A stretch of DNA of 64,000 bases, from positions 45,215,124 through 45,279,123 of the forward strand of contig NC_089226.1 in NCBI RefSeq assembly GCF_963924675.1, in the 5' to 3' direction. Under the pieces are notes generated by a model, which was not told where the DNA came from, did no database searches, and was given only the letters and a program-made list of their open reading frames with translations. Origin of the DNA: Phocoena phocoena (lineage: Eukaryota > Chordata > Mammalia > Artiodactyla > Phocoenidae). The translations under genes were made by a program, and so were the position numbers. This document shows, piece by piece, positions 10,649 through 22,364 of the stretch; position 1 is the stretch's first letter; each line of letters opens with the position of its first letter.

Positions 10649-11139
10649 AAATATCACTGATCCCTAGCAAAAATTATTAAGGTTAATCTTGATTCTTCCA
10701 TTAACCAGAAAATATTCACTTTTAAAAATTTAACTTTAAAAATTGAATGAATGGAGTGAGTTACAAAGTACAAGGATCTAGAAAAATATTTCCAAGTTAA
10801 AATTAAAAAGAAACCTACCTGGATGCTCCCAGATAAATCTCTTATCTTTGGAAAATCTGAGTTTTCTCATTTCTGAAATAAGACTGTTGGAAAGATAACA
10901 TTTTATCCCTTAACTTTAAGAGTCTATAATTTACTGCTAAGTATATCATTGGTAATGCTGGTTCTGATGGTGGTGGTAAATAGTAAAGGGATTCAAGCCA
11001 GGATTTCACCAGCCACGAGTATAAGAAGCTTTTATAATCAACATATGGCATGTGTTTGCATTGACTTGAAGACTATCATTAGAAACTAACTTTTTCAGAA
11101 GACTAAGAATCTATCATGTGATTATATTTTATTACAATC
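10649..11139. other. Unclassified AT-rich sequence
   Basis: Nothing recognised; a 69-codon frame on the minus strand (10842-11051) has no recognisable domain. Confidence 0.4.
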
Positions 11140-11435
11140 GGCTAGATTATGCTTCAGTAACAACCAAACTCTGAATCTCCATGGCTTAACAGCTGACTTA
11201 TTTCTCTTTTCACTGTACATTTCCAGTGCCTGTCAGCACTGCTCATACCAGTCACTCAGGGGCCCACACTGATGAGGGTTTAATCTTCAACAATTACTCT
11301 GGCAGGGAATAAGATGGGGCAAATTGAGCATGGCTCTTAAAATTTCTGCTTAGAAGTGGCCATATGCCACTTTCATTCAGATTTCATTGGGAAAAGTAAA
11401 TCACATGGCTATGCCCAATATTAAAGTAGGTTAGG
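11140..11435. mobile_element. Old LTR-like repeat, related to that at 19900
   Basis: 'cagtaacaaccaaactctga', 'ccatggcttaacagctgact' and 'agtcactcaggggcccacac' match a common old mammalian LTR-like repeat with the pattern 'cagtggcttaacac' and 'cagtcactcagggacccag'. The same phrases occur at 19930-20050. Exact family not named. Confidence 0.5.
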
Positions 11436-11624
11436 AGTATAATTTTTCTATATGACAGAAAGGACAAGAAAGGAAATATTTGTGAATAGCTTGGAGATGA
11501 TGATAACCAAAATGCTAAAGGATACTCCCCAAATCTGATTGTATTCATGGGTAAACATGATTTGGAAATTTTAAGCTATCAGCTCTAGGAGATGCTGCTT
11601 TAAGCTTGAGAGTTAATTTTACTA

Positions 11625-11700
11625 CAAGAAGAAGAAAAACAAGGAGGGGGAAGAGGGGGGAGAGGAAGAAGAGGAGGAGGAAGAAGAAGAGAAGACGTAT
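11625..11700. repeat. GA-rich purine tract
   Basis: About 75 bp of almost pure purine (AAG, AGG and GGGA units). Such tracts can adopt triplex DNA. The frame of Lys/Arg across it is an artefact of composition. Confidence 0.9.
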
Positions 11701-12655
11701 TCCACATACTAGGAAGCAAGCTTCTGAAAGTCATTACTTCAAGAGGTGGTATAGACTGAAAAATGGCTTCAGAAAAAGTCTAAATTAGTACATGGAGTTG
11801 AATCCATGCCAACCAGTAATGAGAAAAAATTTATGATATCCCAATGTCCCCAGTCATTGAATCACTCAGTTTTGTTTTGTTTTGTTTTAAGCTGGGAGTT
11901 AACACATTAATATCCAATGTACTAATAATAATTCAGTAGTAACAGCACTTCTGGGTGCTCATAGAAACAAATATAATGTCTTGAAATTTGAATTTTCTGT
12001 CAGCTCATGTTTTATTTATTCAGTCAGTGAAGGGGGACAATCAATTTCATAGCATAAAATACAGCAGTGCCCAAAAATCTAGGAAAGCAGCTCTCAAAAT
12101 TGTTTATTATGTAAATTGTTCTGAATACATAGTGGATGTAGTCTTTCTGCTAGGCACTTCACACATAGTATAATGTTTACTCTTCTCAACCTGGAGCTGC
12201 AACGTGCATGACCCTGGGCTGTTCCTAGAGGCCTGTAGGGCCAAGACTGATGGACACTTGACATGAAACCATCCTCCTTTTTTGGGAAAACTTTGGGTTT
12301 GATCAATTGTCATTAGTGGGAATAATCTAGGGTACAGTATCAAAAAAGCCATCGCCCCAAAATTACTTAGATAATTAACAAGGAAAGAAAATCATGTCCA
12401 TGAATTATCAACTGGGCAGACTTTAGTCCCCAGTCCCTAACTTAAGATAAGAAGAATATCATTTCAATACACCTTTGAAAAAAAATAAAGAATTCTCACC
12501 AGAGGAGGGCCAAGAAACAAACATAAGAGATATCTGAAAAGATTCCTTTGATGATATACATCTCTTGAAATTCCAAATTTTACACTGTTTTGTAAAAAGA
12601 AGAAATTAGTTAGCTAATTAGTCTGGCAAAAGAAAGAGTCTGTTCTGATCATTGA
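11701..12655. other. Unclassified sequence with a (TTTTG)n patch
   Basis: A (TTTTG)n patch of four units is at 11869-11889. About 12150-12330 contains a faint repeat-like phrase ('ctaggcacttcacacatagt') that I cannot assign. Confidence 0.4.
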
Positions 12656-12659
12656 CCAA

Positions 12660-12740
12660 GACTCTCTGAAAAATGTTATTGGTTCTATTTTACAGATGAA
12701 GAAACTGAGGCTCAAAAAGGTCAAATCATCAGTTCAAAAT
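12660..12740 (-). mobile_element. MIR core fragment
   Basis: 'tattttacagatgaagaaac' followed by 'tgaggctcaaaaaggtcaaa' is the reversed MIR core. Only the core is preserved. Confidence 0.65.
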
Positions 12741-14170
12741 CCAAAGCTGACCTTCTTTATTTACTTCCTTCACTTTCTGAGCCCTTTTTACTTCTTCCTA
12801 TCTACCTCAAATGCCTTTCTTTTTCTGCTCGCTGCTAGAATTTCAAAATCTGGGATCAGAGAAGACCCCAGTGGGCTGCATTCTCAAGAAACAATGACAC
12901 ACATCACTCCAGCTTTTCCCCAGGCCCTTTATTTGCTTCCTAAGAGATTCAGACAGAATTTTACTTTTTAATCCTTATACCAGGATTTGCATTTCAAAAC
13001 CAAGTTTGAGATTTTGATTGATTTTTGATGAAAGAAGGAATCCTTCATGGTGAGATTATGAACTTCAGGGTGAGAGAAATGTCAGTGACGGCTTTCCTGG
13101 TATCCTTGAAATCACACCACCACAGCATCAGCCTACATAGAGGGATGGCCTTGCTCTGATTCTTCCAATCCAGGCACCAGAAATCTGCTAGGCAAAGATG
13201 GTCATTCTTGAGTAGGGCCCATGAATCAAGAAATTTAATCCCTCCCACAAAAAAAAGCTTTCAAAAAATATAGGGTGTGAGGGAGATGATTTCAGACACC
13301 TAATCCAACAACAATGTTTAAAAAGTGGGAAAATCCACAAGCATCCGTGTTCTCATCTGCTCAGAGGTGAGTTATCCACACTTTTAGCCTTTTCTGTCAT
13401 TCACTCAGTCTGTGATTCTCCTCTTATTAAAACATCTGGTTACTCCTACAGATGTTTCCAGACTGACTAGTGCACCCTTTCTTCACAGCTGGCTGGATCC
13501 CCATCTTGTAAAAGAGTCTGATCTCTTTCAGCTGGGGCTCAGGAGCACTTCAACACAGGACTAGCATAAGGATAATTTGAACTAATCAGAGGTCTGCAAA
13601 GGAAACAGCTATGTACCAAAATTTGTGCTATAATCCAGTCAAAGAAAGACAGGGACATGAATAGAGGGGCTACTTGCCAGAAACCTCTGATCCTGCCCTG
13701 CTTTTCCCAGAGCTATTTGGCAAACCAGCAAGCACTTGAGTGTAATTTCTTCATTGGTATTTGTCTCCTTTTTTTCCCCAGTGATGCAACTTGCTTACTC
13801 ACCAAAGTCTCAATAACCTACTTAAGCAAGCAGAAATGGGAATTTCCATGGAACATATTTCTAGAGAACTTCTGATGTTGGCCATTGAACTGGAAGCAGC
13901 TGTGTTATCTAATGTACACAAAATGCTAACTAACCCCTTTTGCTACCATCACTCTTCCACTCCAATATTTTAATGTTCAACCAGAGAGACTAACTTTAGA
14001 ATATGCCTCTTTTCTGGGAGCTCTAAGTACATCTAAAGAGCTAAATCTGAGAAATAAAATCAGAAACTGAGAAGTGACCTGGAAACAGGATTTTTCCGGG
14101 GCTCCTCATTAGATGTCTCAGCTCAGGGTACTTTCAGTTGACTCACAGCTCAGCAAACTCCTATGGAAAC
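12741..14170. other. Unclassified sequence
   Basis: No repeat or exon recognised. A 91-codon frame (12696-12971) starts in the MIR core and is T-rich, so it is judged non-coding. Confidence 0.4.
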
Positions 14171-14275
14171 CTACTATGAGCTGCTAAAATAGTAACATGG
14201 ATACAAAGAGAAAAAGACCAGTCCCGGACTAATGTTTTTCACAGTCTGATGGAGAAGATAAGTAAAATAATTCGT
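14171..14275 (-). mobile_element. Possible L2 fragment
   Basis: 'atggatacaaagagaaaaag' and 'cagtctgatggagaagataa' fit the reversed L2 3' region. Short and weak. Confidence 0.35.
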
Positions 14276-14654
14276 ATCTAAAACCTAGATGATTCTAGAA
14301 GGCGGACACTGCCAACTGGTGTTAAAAATCATCTTCAGAGAAGAGCTCTAAGCTCCTCAGTCCATGATGCTGGTGACGTTGTGTCTCTTGATGTCAGCAT
14401 GCTCAGTTTGTATAGCTACATGCATTTTTCTGTATGAATTTTTTATGTATATCTGTATTCTATATGTACTATTTTAATTCAAAAATCTTTAAAAACCCAT
14501 TCGACTAATTACATAAATTTGGCTCTAAATCCCCAGCATTGTTTCTAATAATCATCCTAATAATATTTAACATTTGACCAACTTAAACACCTTTGTCCAA
14601 CAAGGAGGGATAAACACAAGTAAGCAACAACAACGACAACAAAAATGGCTTCTT
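14276..14654. other. Unclassified AT-rich sequence
   Basis: Nothing recognised. Confidence 0.4.
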
Positions 14655-14745
14655 TGATTAAATATGACAGTGTGCCAGGCACCAGACCAGGCACAGGAGA
14701 TCAAAAGTCACAGTGCAGGGGAAAAGTCTCTTAGCGATCAGAGGT
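14655..14745 (-). mobile_element. Possible L2 fragment
   Basis: 'gtgccaggcaccagaccagg' and 'cacaggagatcaaaagtcac' resemble the reversed L2 end. Weak. Confidence 0.35.
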
Positions 14746-15399
14746 CTCAAACGGAGACTTAGACTGCCTGTGCTGTTTTCAAGCATACAGTTCAAAGCGG
14801 GGAGGTGGGAAGAGAAAGAAGTATTTGAAGATTTGGGGGTAAAGCTCTTTCTGGTTAATTGCTAACCACATGACTAGCTAGTGGCATGTGCCCACCTGCT
14901 TCATACACTTATGCCCACTTGCAGGGCCCCAACTAGTTCTAGGCTCTTCTATTCTCAGGGTTGCCATCTGCAATTCTAATTCTCATGTCAGCATCAAGCT
15001 CTACGAGGAATCACTGAGCAACCTGTAAGATCTTCAAGCAGCAATTGTGCAGTTAACACAGATCTATAGGCAGGGCTTGGTAGTGACCACACCAATAAAA
15101 CAAAAGTCAACCATCCCCTTTTTAGGCGGTGTGGAAAGTCCAGTGAATCTCTCATTAACCTTCTAAGTAGCCACGGTCATACAGTCAGCACTAACCATCC
15201 TCATAAAATGAAGGAGTAAAAGTAAAAATCATAACCGATGTTTACTGTTTTTTTTTTTAAGTGGTGGACTTATTTGTATCTCAGGATATTGTAAAATGTT
15301 TTCTCTTGCCCTTGTCTTTTTCATTTTGTCTCCAGCCTGGCTTCCCTCCCCGAGCCATCGCTTCTGCTCCAATTGCCTTGTTGCTGTTTATAAAGCTGT
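14746..15399. other. Unclassified sequence
   Basis: No recognised element; a T run is at 15250-15259. Confidence 0.4.
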
Positions 15400-15530
15400 G
15401 GCCACCCAGCCTGTGAGGTGGAAGATGGCAGTAATTTTATCTTCCCCATTTTGTATGCCCACTGCCTAAAACACTGTTCAAATATCAAGCAGCCACTCAA
15501 TAAATGTGGATTAAATGAGGAAGAAAATAC
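15400..15530 (+). mobile_element. L2-like 3' end
   Basis: 'ctgcctaaaacactgttcaa' then 'cactcaataaatgtggatta' fits the L2 terminal phrase. It is part of a diverged fragment. Confidence 0.4.
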
Positions 15531-15619
15531 AAAGAGCAATAAAATTATGTGAGACTAAATAGGCATGGGGACTTAAAACATAAGAATCCATTTAATCTGC
15601 TAGAAAATTCTAGCCCTCA

Positions 15620-15750
15620 ATAAAATGTTAGAATTGGAAAGGATCTTATATATCATTTGGTCCAATATCCTTATTTAAAAGACGAGAGTCATGTGCACGT
15701 AAGTCACAGAGCCAGCCAGGGAGAAGCAGGCACAGACCTCCCTCCAGGAG
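15620..15750. mobile_element. Ancient MIR-like conserved repeat (uncertain)
   Basis: 'gaattggaaaggatcttata' and 'tcatttggtccaatatcctt' and then 'aagtcacagagccagccagg' resemble an old mammalian repeat of the MIR type. A fainter version is near 1200-1290. Confidence 0.4.
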
Positions 15751-16335
15751 GGAGGTAAATTTCTTGTAAATTTCTTCACCTCAAAAGTAGTCTTTTCTGA
15801 TTAACCTCCTATTCTCATCACTTGTATCTCTGGTATTGTCTCAGTCAGCCATCCAAAATGGTCTCATGATTTTTCTCCTGATTTGTTTTATTGTCAGTTA
15901 ATGTGGCTTTGTTTTTTTAATGAGTCACACTCTTCTCGCTAACTATAGTGACCTTTTCTCGACCTTCCACTACTTCTCTTTTGTTTTAAATATTCTCTAA
16001 GTTGCCTAAATTTTCACCATCCTTTTCAAGTTTAAGGGGAAAAGAAAATCATGCATAGTGGAAGGGGGTTTGGAAATTCTATTGTCAAAAATGATATGAA
16101 TTGATTGGGGGTGGGGCTGGCAGTGGGGGGAGGTACAGCGTCCCAGACTGGTGAGGAAATTCCAGAGCCTAGAAAATGCCAAGCCAGACGGGATAGGGCA
16201 CGCCTTCGAGATCTGGCGAAGAGGTCCCAAAGGACACTTTTTGCAAAGGAATAAAAATAAGTGGATGAGAAAGCTCACCTGGGATATCTTTCAAAAGAAG
16301 TAAGCAATGTAAAAATAAAACAAAGTCCACAGTTG
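15751..16335. other. Unclassified sequence
   Basis: Nothing recognised. 15720-15770 contains a small inverted 'cctccctccaggagggaggt' palindrome (15737-15756), likely chance. Confidence 0.4.
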
Positions 16336-16500
16336 GTAGATTCATTCAAATATTCATTTATTCAACTGACATTTAGACAGCACATTTTTTTGTACCTAAC
16401 CTCATACCAGATGAGTGGGCTATAGTGGAAAGAAACAAACCCTTCCTCAAGGAGTCCAGGTTCAAGAGACAAAGGAATGTTAAAGGAAAGTTCTCAGATG
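16336..16500 (-). mobile_element. L2 LINE 3' fragment
   Basis: 'gattcattcaaatattcatt', 'tattcaactgacatttagac' and 'ggaaagaaacaaacccttcc' and 'tcaaggagtccagg' follow the reversed L2 3' end. Confidence 0.6.
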
Positions 16501-17219
16501 CATTGATTTTGAGCAAAGGTCTAGGTTTATTTGAAACTTGCCACACGGGTACTAACTTCAAAGAAAGCCTGTTCAAATCTTGCTTCCACAAAGAGAATCT
16601 TTATATTGACAGAAATAAAACAAAATAAAAACACTGTCTTGATGAGATTGTTAGTCTAGATGCTAGAAAGGAATTCTAAAAAAAGTTTATTGATCTAGTC
16701 CCAAGATTGCTTAAAGGGTTTAAATTTGTAAAACTATCATACGTATATCCATTTTTGTAGGCTAAACTCTAATTTCACTGACCTGGGAATTAATCAGATA
16801 TACTACCAATTAGTAATGAAAGATTGCTCAAGTATGTTAATCAAAAAGTAATTATGCTTTTCCTCAGGTTTGAGGCACTTCATTTCTTTTTCAATTCCTA
16901 AAATTTATCCTCAGAAAAAGGTGAGACAATATAAAATGAACATAATAATGTATACTCTATCATGAATAAGGATAGTGACAGAAGTTTTTTGTGACTAATA
17001 AGAATTATTAACAAAAACAAAAAATAATAGTATTAAATATTCAATGTCTATTGCTACAAGTTACGAAGACACATGATCAGTCCCTACTAGGAGAACTTCA
17101 GTGGTTTTCTATCCTCTACCACACCGTAGATGGAATGTTCTATCAAGTAATAAATTCTCTTCAATCTGACTCTCATTCACCAAATAGTCTTACCAGTATT
17201 TGACCATCAGTAAAAAGTA
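16501..17219. other. Unclassified AT-rich sequence
   Basis: AT-rich and without a recognised repeat or coding frame. Confidence 0.4.
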
Positions 17220-17440
17220 CTTTGTGGGCAGGGAGACCTGGTTTGAATATCTGCCCCACCAATTAACCAGGTTTGAAGGTTAGGAAAGTTATTTAAACCT
17301 TTGAACATTAGTTTCCTCATTGTTAAAATGGAAATAGTTTCTCACTTAATAGAGTTGTTAAGATTACATAAAATAATGCATGTGAAAGCATTCGGCACAA
17401 AGTAAACATCCAATAAATTATAATCATTATAGTTAAATCG
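17220..17440 (+). mobile_element. MIR SINE, plus strand
   Basis: Ordered MIR phrases: 'ggtttgaatatctgccccac', 'ttagtttcctcattgttaaa', 'gttgttaagattacataaaa' and 'acatccaataaattataat'. Nearly full length, diverged. A second MIR follows at 17500. Confidence 0.75.
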
Positions 17441-17499
17441 CCATCATCATCATCACTTTTTTTTCCAGGCAGTGTGGGTACACCCTGCCCATTGCATGG

Positions 17500-17710
17500 G
17501 GTAGAAATCAAAGCATTAGATTTGAATCTAAGCTCCAAAACTTATTAGCTATGAGATCAAGGTAGATTGTTTAAAGTTTCTCATTTAACTTCTTCATTTA
17601 TAAAATTGGGATGAAGTAAGAACTACATCACAGAGTTGTGGTGACAAGTAATTGAAATAATACCAGGAAGTGCCCATTAATGAGTGGTTCTTCACTAAAT
17701 GATATTCCCT
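17500..17710 (+). mobile_element. MIR SINE, plus strand (second of a pair)
   Basis: 'agatttgaatctaagctcca', 'aaaacttattagctatgaga', 'acttcttcatttataaaatt' and 'cagagttgtggtgacaagta' give the MIR order. Same orientation as the copy at 17220, about 60 bp away. Confidence 0.7.
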
Positions 17711-17819
17711 TTACTCAGCATGTCCAGATCTGGCATTCTGGCTAATGGAGAGGCATTCCTATGCTATAAATGAATAAATTGCCATTTAATTTGTCAGTTC
17801 AGTAGTTAAGTATTTTTAC

Positions 17820-18039
17820 TTTTTTTTTTTTTTTTTTTTTTGCGGTACGCGGGCCTCTCACTGCTGTGGCCTCTCCCGTTGCGGAGCACAGGCTCCGGAC
17901 GCGCAGGCTCAGCGGCCACGGGTCATGGGTCATGGGCCCAGCCGCTCCTCGGCACGTGGGATCCTCCCGGACCGGGGCATGAACCTGCGTCCCCTGCATC
18001 GGCAAGCGGACTCTCAACAACTGCGCCACCAGGGAAGCC
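17820..18039 (-). mobile_element. CHR-type SINE, compact form
   Basis: T-tract 17820-17841 (A tail in reverse), body to 'caccagggaagccc' at 18027-18040. A target duplication of about 19 bp with one mismatch lies at 17800-17818 and 18040-18058. It carries a small internal duplication, 'gggtcatgggtcatgggcc' (17920-17938). Confidence 0.95.
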
Positions 18040-18059
18040 CAGTAGTGAAGTATTTTTAG

Positions 18060-18489
18060 TGTGAGATTTGTCCTCTAGAGCCTCTAGGGCCTGCTCATCC
18101 CTGGAGAAGGTGATCAAATCACATTAAAGAACCTGCAGAATTGTGGACAAAATCAGTTATATTAGCAATCCTTGTCCACATAAGTCCTACCCCATGAAAT
18201 CATCTGTCCTCTGGTTTAAAATGAGTATAAGCATATTAAAAAGAAATGAAAAACAGAGTACTGAGTTCCATATTGTATATCTTAGAGGGAAAAAAAATGG
18301 TTGGAAAATTCCTGTGGGTAAAGTCCAGGAGACTGAGTGCAATTTGGGGTTCAGTTGGTTGCTAGGCATGAGAGTAGTTTCTCAGGGAGTCGCACCGTCT
18401 GTTGTTACACCCCAGGCTCATCCCTGGGCCCCAGGCATTGATCTCTGCTGCATGCTCCAGCCATTCTGAGCTACCTGCTATTCTCTGAT
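18060..18489. other. Unclassified sequence
   Basis: No element recognised. A 108-codon plus frame (18143-18469) has no domain-like character and is opposed by another minus frame; judged chance. Confidence 0.4.
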
Positions 18490-18845
18490 GATTTTGTGAT
18501 TCCTCATTTCAATGCCTTTGTACCATCTAGTCCCTCTAGTAGAAGTGGCTTGATGCCCCTTTCCCTTACCTTTCTTCTGCATCTGCATATCTTTATGACT
18601 CAGCTCAAGTGTCACTTCCTCTGCAAAGACTTGCTTCTATCACACCATCAAGACCCTTTGTCTGTGTTCCTTTGGACTCTGTCTTGACTTTCACTACAGT
18701 CATCCAGGGAATATCTTTTTAGGCCCCGTCTTCTTTAAAGCACTGAATGTTGGTACCATGTCTATTCCCCACTCCCCCACACCCTTTTTTTTTTTACCTC
18801 AAGCCTAGCCCACAGTAAGTTCTCACTAATACTTAACTGGAAACT
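18490..18845 (+). mobile_element. L2 LINE fragment, plus strand
   Basis: Clear L2 order: 'cagctcaagtgtcacttcct', 'tctgcaaagacttgcttcta', 'ggttggtaccatgtc'-like text and finally 'cccacagtaagttctcacta'. About 350 bp, moderate divergence. Confidence 0.7.
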
Positions 18846-18984
18846 GGTCAAAAATAGAAATAAAAATATGGTCAAAGTTCCAAGCAGAGGTAAAAATAAG
18901 CAGCTTTATCTTTAATTGGAGGGTGGAGGGCAAGTGTTGGGATCTTCCAGTATGTTATTCTTAGCAAGTTTTCTGTTATCTGTT

Positions 18985-19145
18985 TCATTTTGGTTTTACT
19001 ATGGGGCACATGTTTTTTAATCTCTAAAAGGGGAATAATAATTACCATTCAAGATGACTGTAAGATTTGAAAAAGGTAACATATGTGAATGTGCATAGTG
19101 TGGTACCTGAACCAAGGTAAGGGGTCAAGAGATGTTGTTATTCTA
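18985..19145 (+). mobile_element. MIR SINE 3' part
   Basis: 'ctctaaaaggggaataataa', 'ttaccattcaagatgactgt' and 'aagatttgaaaaaggtaaca' fit the right half of MIR. Confidence 0.6.
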
Positions 19146-19324
19146 ACCAAATTATCAGCAGTCTTCTTTAAAAAAAAAAAACTTACACACAATAACTAGT
19201 GACTGACACAGACCTTACTGAAGGTTTCAAGGGAAAAATAGAGAAAAATGTCTACGTGTCACTCCCCACCACAAACCACAGAAAATCCACAGTGGAAGAC
19301 CTCTTTTTGGCCATAATACTATTG

Positions 19325-19690
19325 GAGATTTCCTCTTGGACCTCTGAGTAACTACCCAGGAGTAGAATATCTGGATTATATGATAGATGAACTTTTAAAA
19401 ACATTGCCAAACAGTTTCACAAAGTGATTGTACCATTCTACATTCCCACAAAGAGTATATGAGAGTTCCAGTTTTTCCACATCTTTGTCAACTTTTGGTT
19501 TAGTTGGTCTTTTAAAATTTTAGCCATTTTATACCTAATATCCATAATGGTCTTATATCTCTAATACATAAAGAACTGCTTAAGTTAACATGAAAAAAAG
19601 CAAAAATGTTATGAGTTATGAGTCTTGAATAAGCACTTAACTAAAGATGAGACAGCTAATTCACCTGCTGAGAGTAGAAGCAGGAAAATC
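19325..19690. mobile_element. Old L1 fragment with an internal inversion
   Basis: The left part (19330-19555) reads as reversed L1 3' ORF2 text ('taactacccaggagtagaat', 'caaagtgattgtaccattct', 'acattcccacaaagagtata'). The right part (19555-19680) reads as forward L1 text ('taatacataaagaactgctt', 'taagcacttaactaaag'). The switch of strand at about 19555 suggests a 5' inversion by twin priming. Diverged. Confidence 0.5.
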
Positions 19691-19899
19691 CTAAGGAGAA
19701 AGATGAAACTTTAAATTAAGCCATGAAAGGAAGGAGAACAGTTCATGACCAGAACACAGAAGGATTCCATGGCAACACTGGGAGCCCTGTTGAGGCATTA
19801 TTCAACAAGGCTGCACAATTTCTCCAACACTGTTCAGTCTGTTGGGAATAGCAGCAGACAATCGGGGTCCAAGTCAGAGATAATGATCATCACAAATTA

Positions 19900-20285
19900 T
19901 TCAGCCCGGCATATCAGGGTGGGATAACTGTTGAAAGAAACAATCCCCAAATTCCAGTGACTTACCTCAAAATAGAGTTTGTTTCTCACTTGACATTGAA
20001 GTGCAGGTCAATGGATGGTCTCTGCTCCACACAGTCACTCAGGTACCCAAGATCCTTTTATCTTGTCTCTCCTGCAGGCCTTTGAAGTTCTCTTCATTCA
20101 TCCAATGGATGCAGTAAAAATGCTAGGATTAGACATGGAAGGATTTAATGAGCCAGGCCTGGAAGTACTGCTCATCGCTTCCACTCAAACTTCACTGGCC
20201 AGAACTTTATCATTGGTTTTAATCTAATTGCCAGGGGAAGTGAATAAAGAAGTTGTATGTCCTGGAGATAAGGATAATAAAGCTA
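19900..20285. mobile_element. Old LTR-like repeat, related to that at 11140
   Basis: 'cagtgacttacctcaaaata', 'gtttgtttctcacttgacat', 'ctctgctccacacagtcact' and 'agccaggcctggaagtactg' are characteristic. The same phrases, more degraded, occur at 11150-11290. Family not named with certainty. Short frames within it are chance. Confidence 0.55.
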
Positions 20286-20469
20286 CTGGTGACCATTTTC
20301 AGTCTCTGACACACAAGGCAAAAGTCAGGTACCAGAATATTTTTGAATATAAGATAAAAACAGAGACATGGGAATTTTTCAAGATCAGTTCATATAATGA
20401 CATCTCTCATTTCTCCTCCTGAAAGTCAGTTTATGCCCCCACCTTCTTAATTTCCTTCACACTTAGTGC

Positions 20470-20760
20470 CCAGTCTTCCTTTTTATCTTATTCTTGGCAT
20501 CATTCTCAGTTGTACACTAGCGTTCAGGTTCCCCCATCAACTCTCAGCTCTGTGCCAAGAACTCCCCTTTATGCTTGAGTTCACTCCCTCTACTGAGATC
20601 CATTCCAGCTGCCTGTGGTCTTATTTACACTTGTGCTCAGGTTGTTGGTTTCCTCTGACCTTTTCTTTGCCTATTCAAAATCCTATTCACTCTTCAAGGC
20701 TCAGCTTGGTTCAAAGGACACTTCTCTGGGAAGCTTTTCCATAATAACCAAACACCTGGG
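20470..20760 (+). mobile_element. L2 LINE fragment
   Basis: 'attcactcttcaaggctcag' then 'acttctctgggaagcttttc' is the L2 3' region. The 92-codon frame over it is not real. Confidence 0.55.
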
Positions 20761-20965
20761 CTGTAGACATGCTTTTTGATTCTAGATCTTCCATTTATTG
20801 ATTTTAATCTTGGATTGTGAACTCAAGAACTTTGAGGACCTTTTTCATTCATTGTCAAAATGGAAATGAGTTGTTTTACATAATAATGGTAACTATTCAA
20901 ACCTAGTATATAAAAGTGCAAAGTATCTAATGTATAATAAATACTCAAGAATCCTAAATGATAAC
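20761..20965 (+). mobile_element. MIR-like fragment
   Basis: 'cattgtcaaaatggaaatga', 'aaaagtgcaaagtatctaat' and 'gtataataaatactcaagaa' match the right half of MIR. Confidence 0.5.
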
Positions 20966-22364
20966 ATCTATTCTGCTCAGAACTTCTTTGGCATTTTTAT
21001 TTTATCAATCCTTTCACATATTACCACATTTCCCTTTTATTGTGGGTGTCTATGCACTTGTCCTCTCTTTGTATTGAATTCTGGATCATGAGATGTTTTT
21101 TCTTAAGAGTGTGTGTGCGTGTGTGTGTGCGTGTGTGTGTGTGTGTGTGAATTCTTAATTGTACTGAGCACATGTGTTCATGGCACAGATCCAATAAATG
21201 TGTTCTCATCAGAAAAGTTCTGAGATTCTCATGCCAAAAGGAGATAGTGAAAAGATTTAAACTAATGTGTAGAAACACACAGAAATTCTTTTTTAACGAG
21301 AAAGAATCCTGTATAAGCAAGCACAAAATACATCTCAGTAAATATGGAAGTACTATATGAACTCTATCATGTTACACAAATACAAAGGATTATTATTACA
21401 AAGTAGAATAAAATTGAAGTTAAAGTTTTGTGTGTTTTCCATTACCATTAAGAGCCCAGTTCATAACTCCTTTTTTTTTTATAGCTTTCCTTCCCAGGAA
21501 GTGAGGCAGAATGATTCCCAGTTGAGAGAAATTAAACTTGTTGGTCATTTTCCACCAAAACATTGCTTGATAGAGCCAAATACAATTCTGTAAGCGTTCC
21601 TCTTTCCTAAATACTGCAGGAAAGCCCCATGGGCATCTGGCTTAAGCAAATAGAGAGAAACATGTGACCAATTATGCATGTAAGCAGGAGGGAAACTTGA
21701 CAAAAGATTCAGAAACTGAGGGTCCAGAGCAAACTAAGTGGTCTTTACCATGTTTTGTGTATTTCAGATACATAGATTTTTTTTCATCATACATGAAGCT
21801 GAAAAAAATAAATATACCAAACTCTTGCATTGTATGTAACGCTTATCTTTGTATAGATCTTGTTTCCAAATTTGCTTTTCAGGAAGTGGATTTACAGCTT
21901 TGAAGTTGCTGCTCCTTACGTGTTTCTAAGAAGCTAAAAGTTACCAAGTTAGCACATGGAATTAAAATCTGGAGCTCAAATAAAGAATAAAGACAACTAA
22001 AAATATTTCATGCCCTCATTTTTTTGAAGCTTTGAAGCGCTTTTTTTTTTTTTTTTTATGAGTTAATGTTATGGCCCTAGTTGAAAGTACTTCTATCATT
22101 GTCATTTTATTCTGTACTGCGTTACACTAACATGGAATCTAGGTTGCTTCTGATTAAATAAAGATTGGAGGAGACAGAGCCTTTTCAGGTTTCAAGGTCT
22201 CCTGCCTACTCTAGGGACTTTTGTAGTTAAACAAAATGCAAGGGTATCAAAAATGTTTATATAACTTAATTAAATTAAAATAGATTCTGATAATTAACAG
22301 TAACACCTATAGGGCAAAATGCATCTGCAGAGTGCTCAGTCTTTTACATGCATGCACTGGCATT
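20966..22364. other. Mostly unclassified sequence around a TG repeat
   Basis: No named element besides the TG array at 21109-21149 and a T run at 22041-22058. No exon recognised; the frames are short. Confidence 0.4.
21109..21149. repeat. (TG)n microsatellite
   Basis: About 20 TG units broken by two CG steps ('gtgtgtgcgtgtgtgtgtgc' type), consistent with a variable dinucleotide repeat. Confidence 0.95.

Noticed and set aside
11606..11788. Arg/Lys-rich 60-codon frame
   Set aside because: Produced by the GA-rich tract; any frame of such DNA gives charged residues.
15737..15756. Short palindrome as a terminator or regulatory site
   Set aside because: Isolated and low-complexity, and terminators of this kind do not apply to mammalian DNA.
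17840..18064. Recurrent peptides of the type 'GLSLLWPLPLRSTGSGRAG' in many places
   Set aside because: They are the same reading of the compact SINE in several copies (2.3, 17.9, 29.2, 34.9, 39.9, 45.4, 48.5 kb). Similarity comes from the repeat, not from a gene family.
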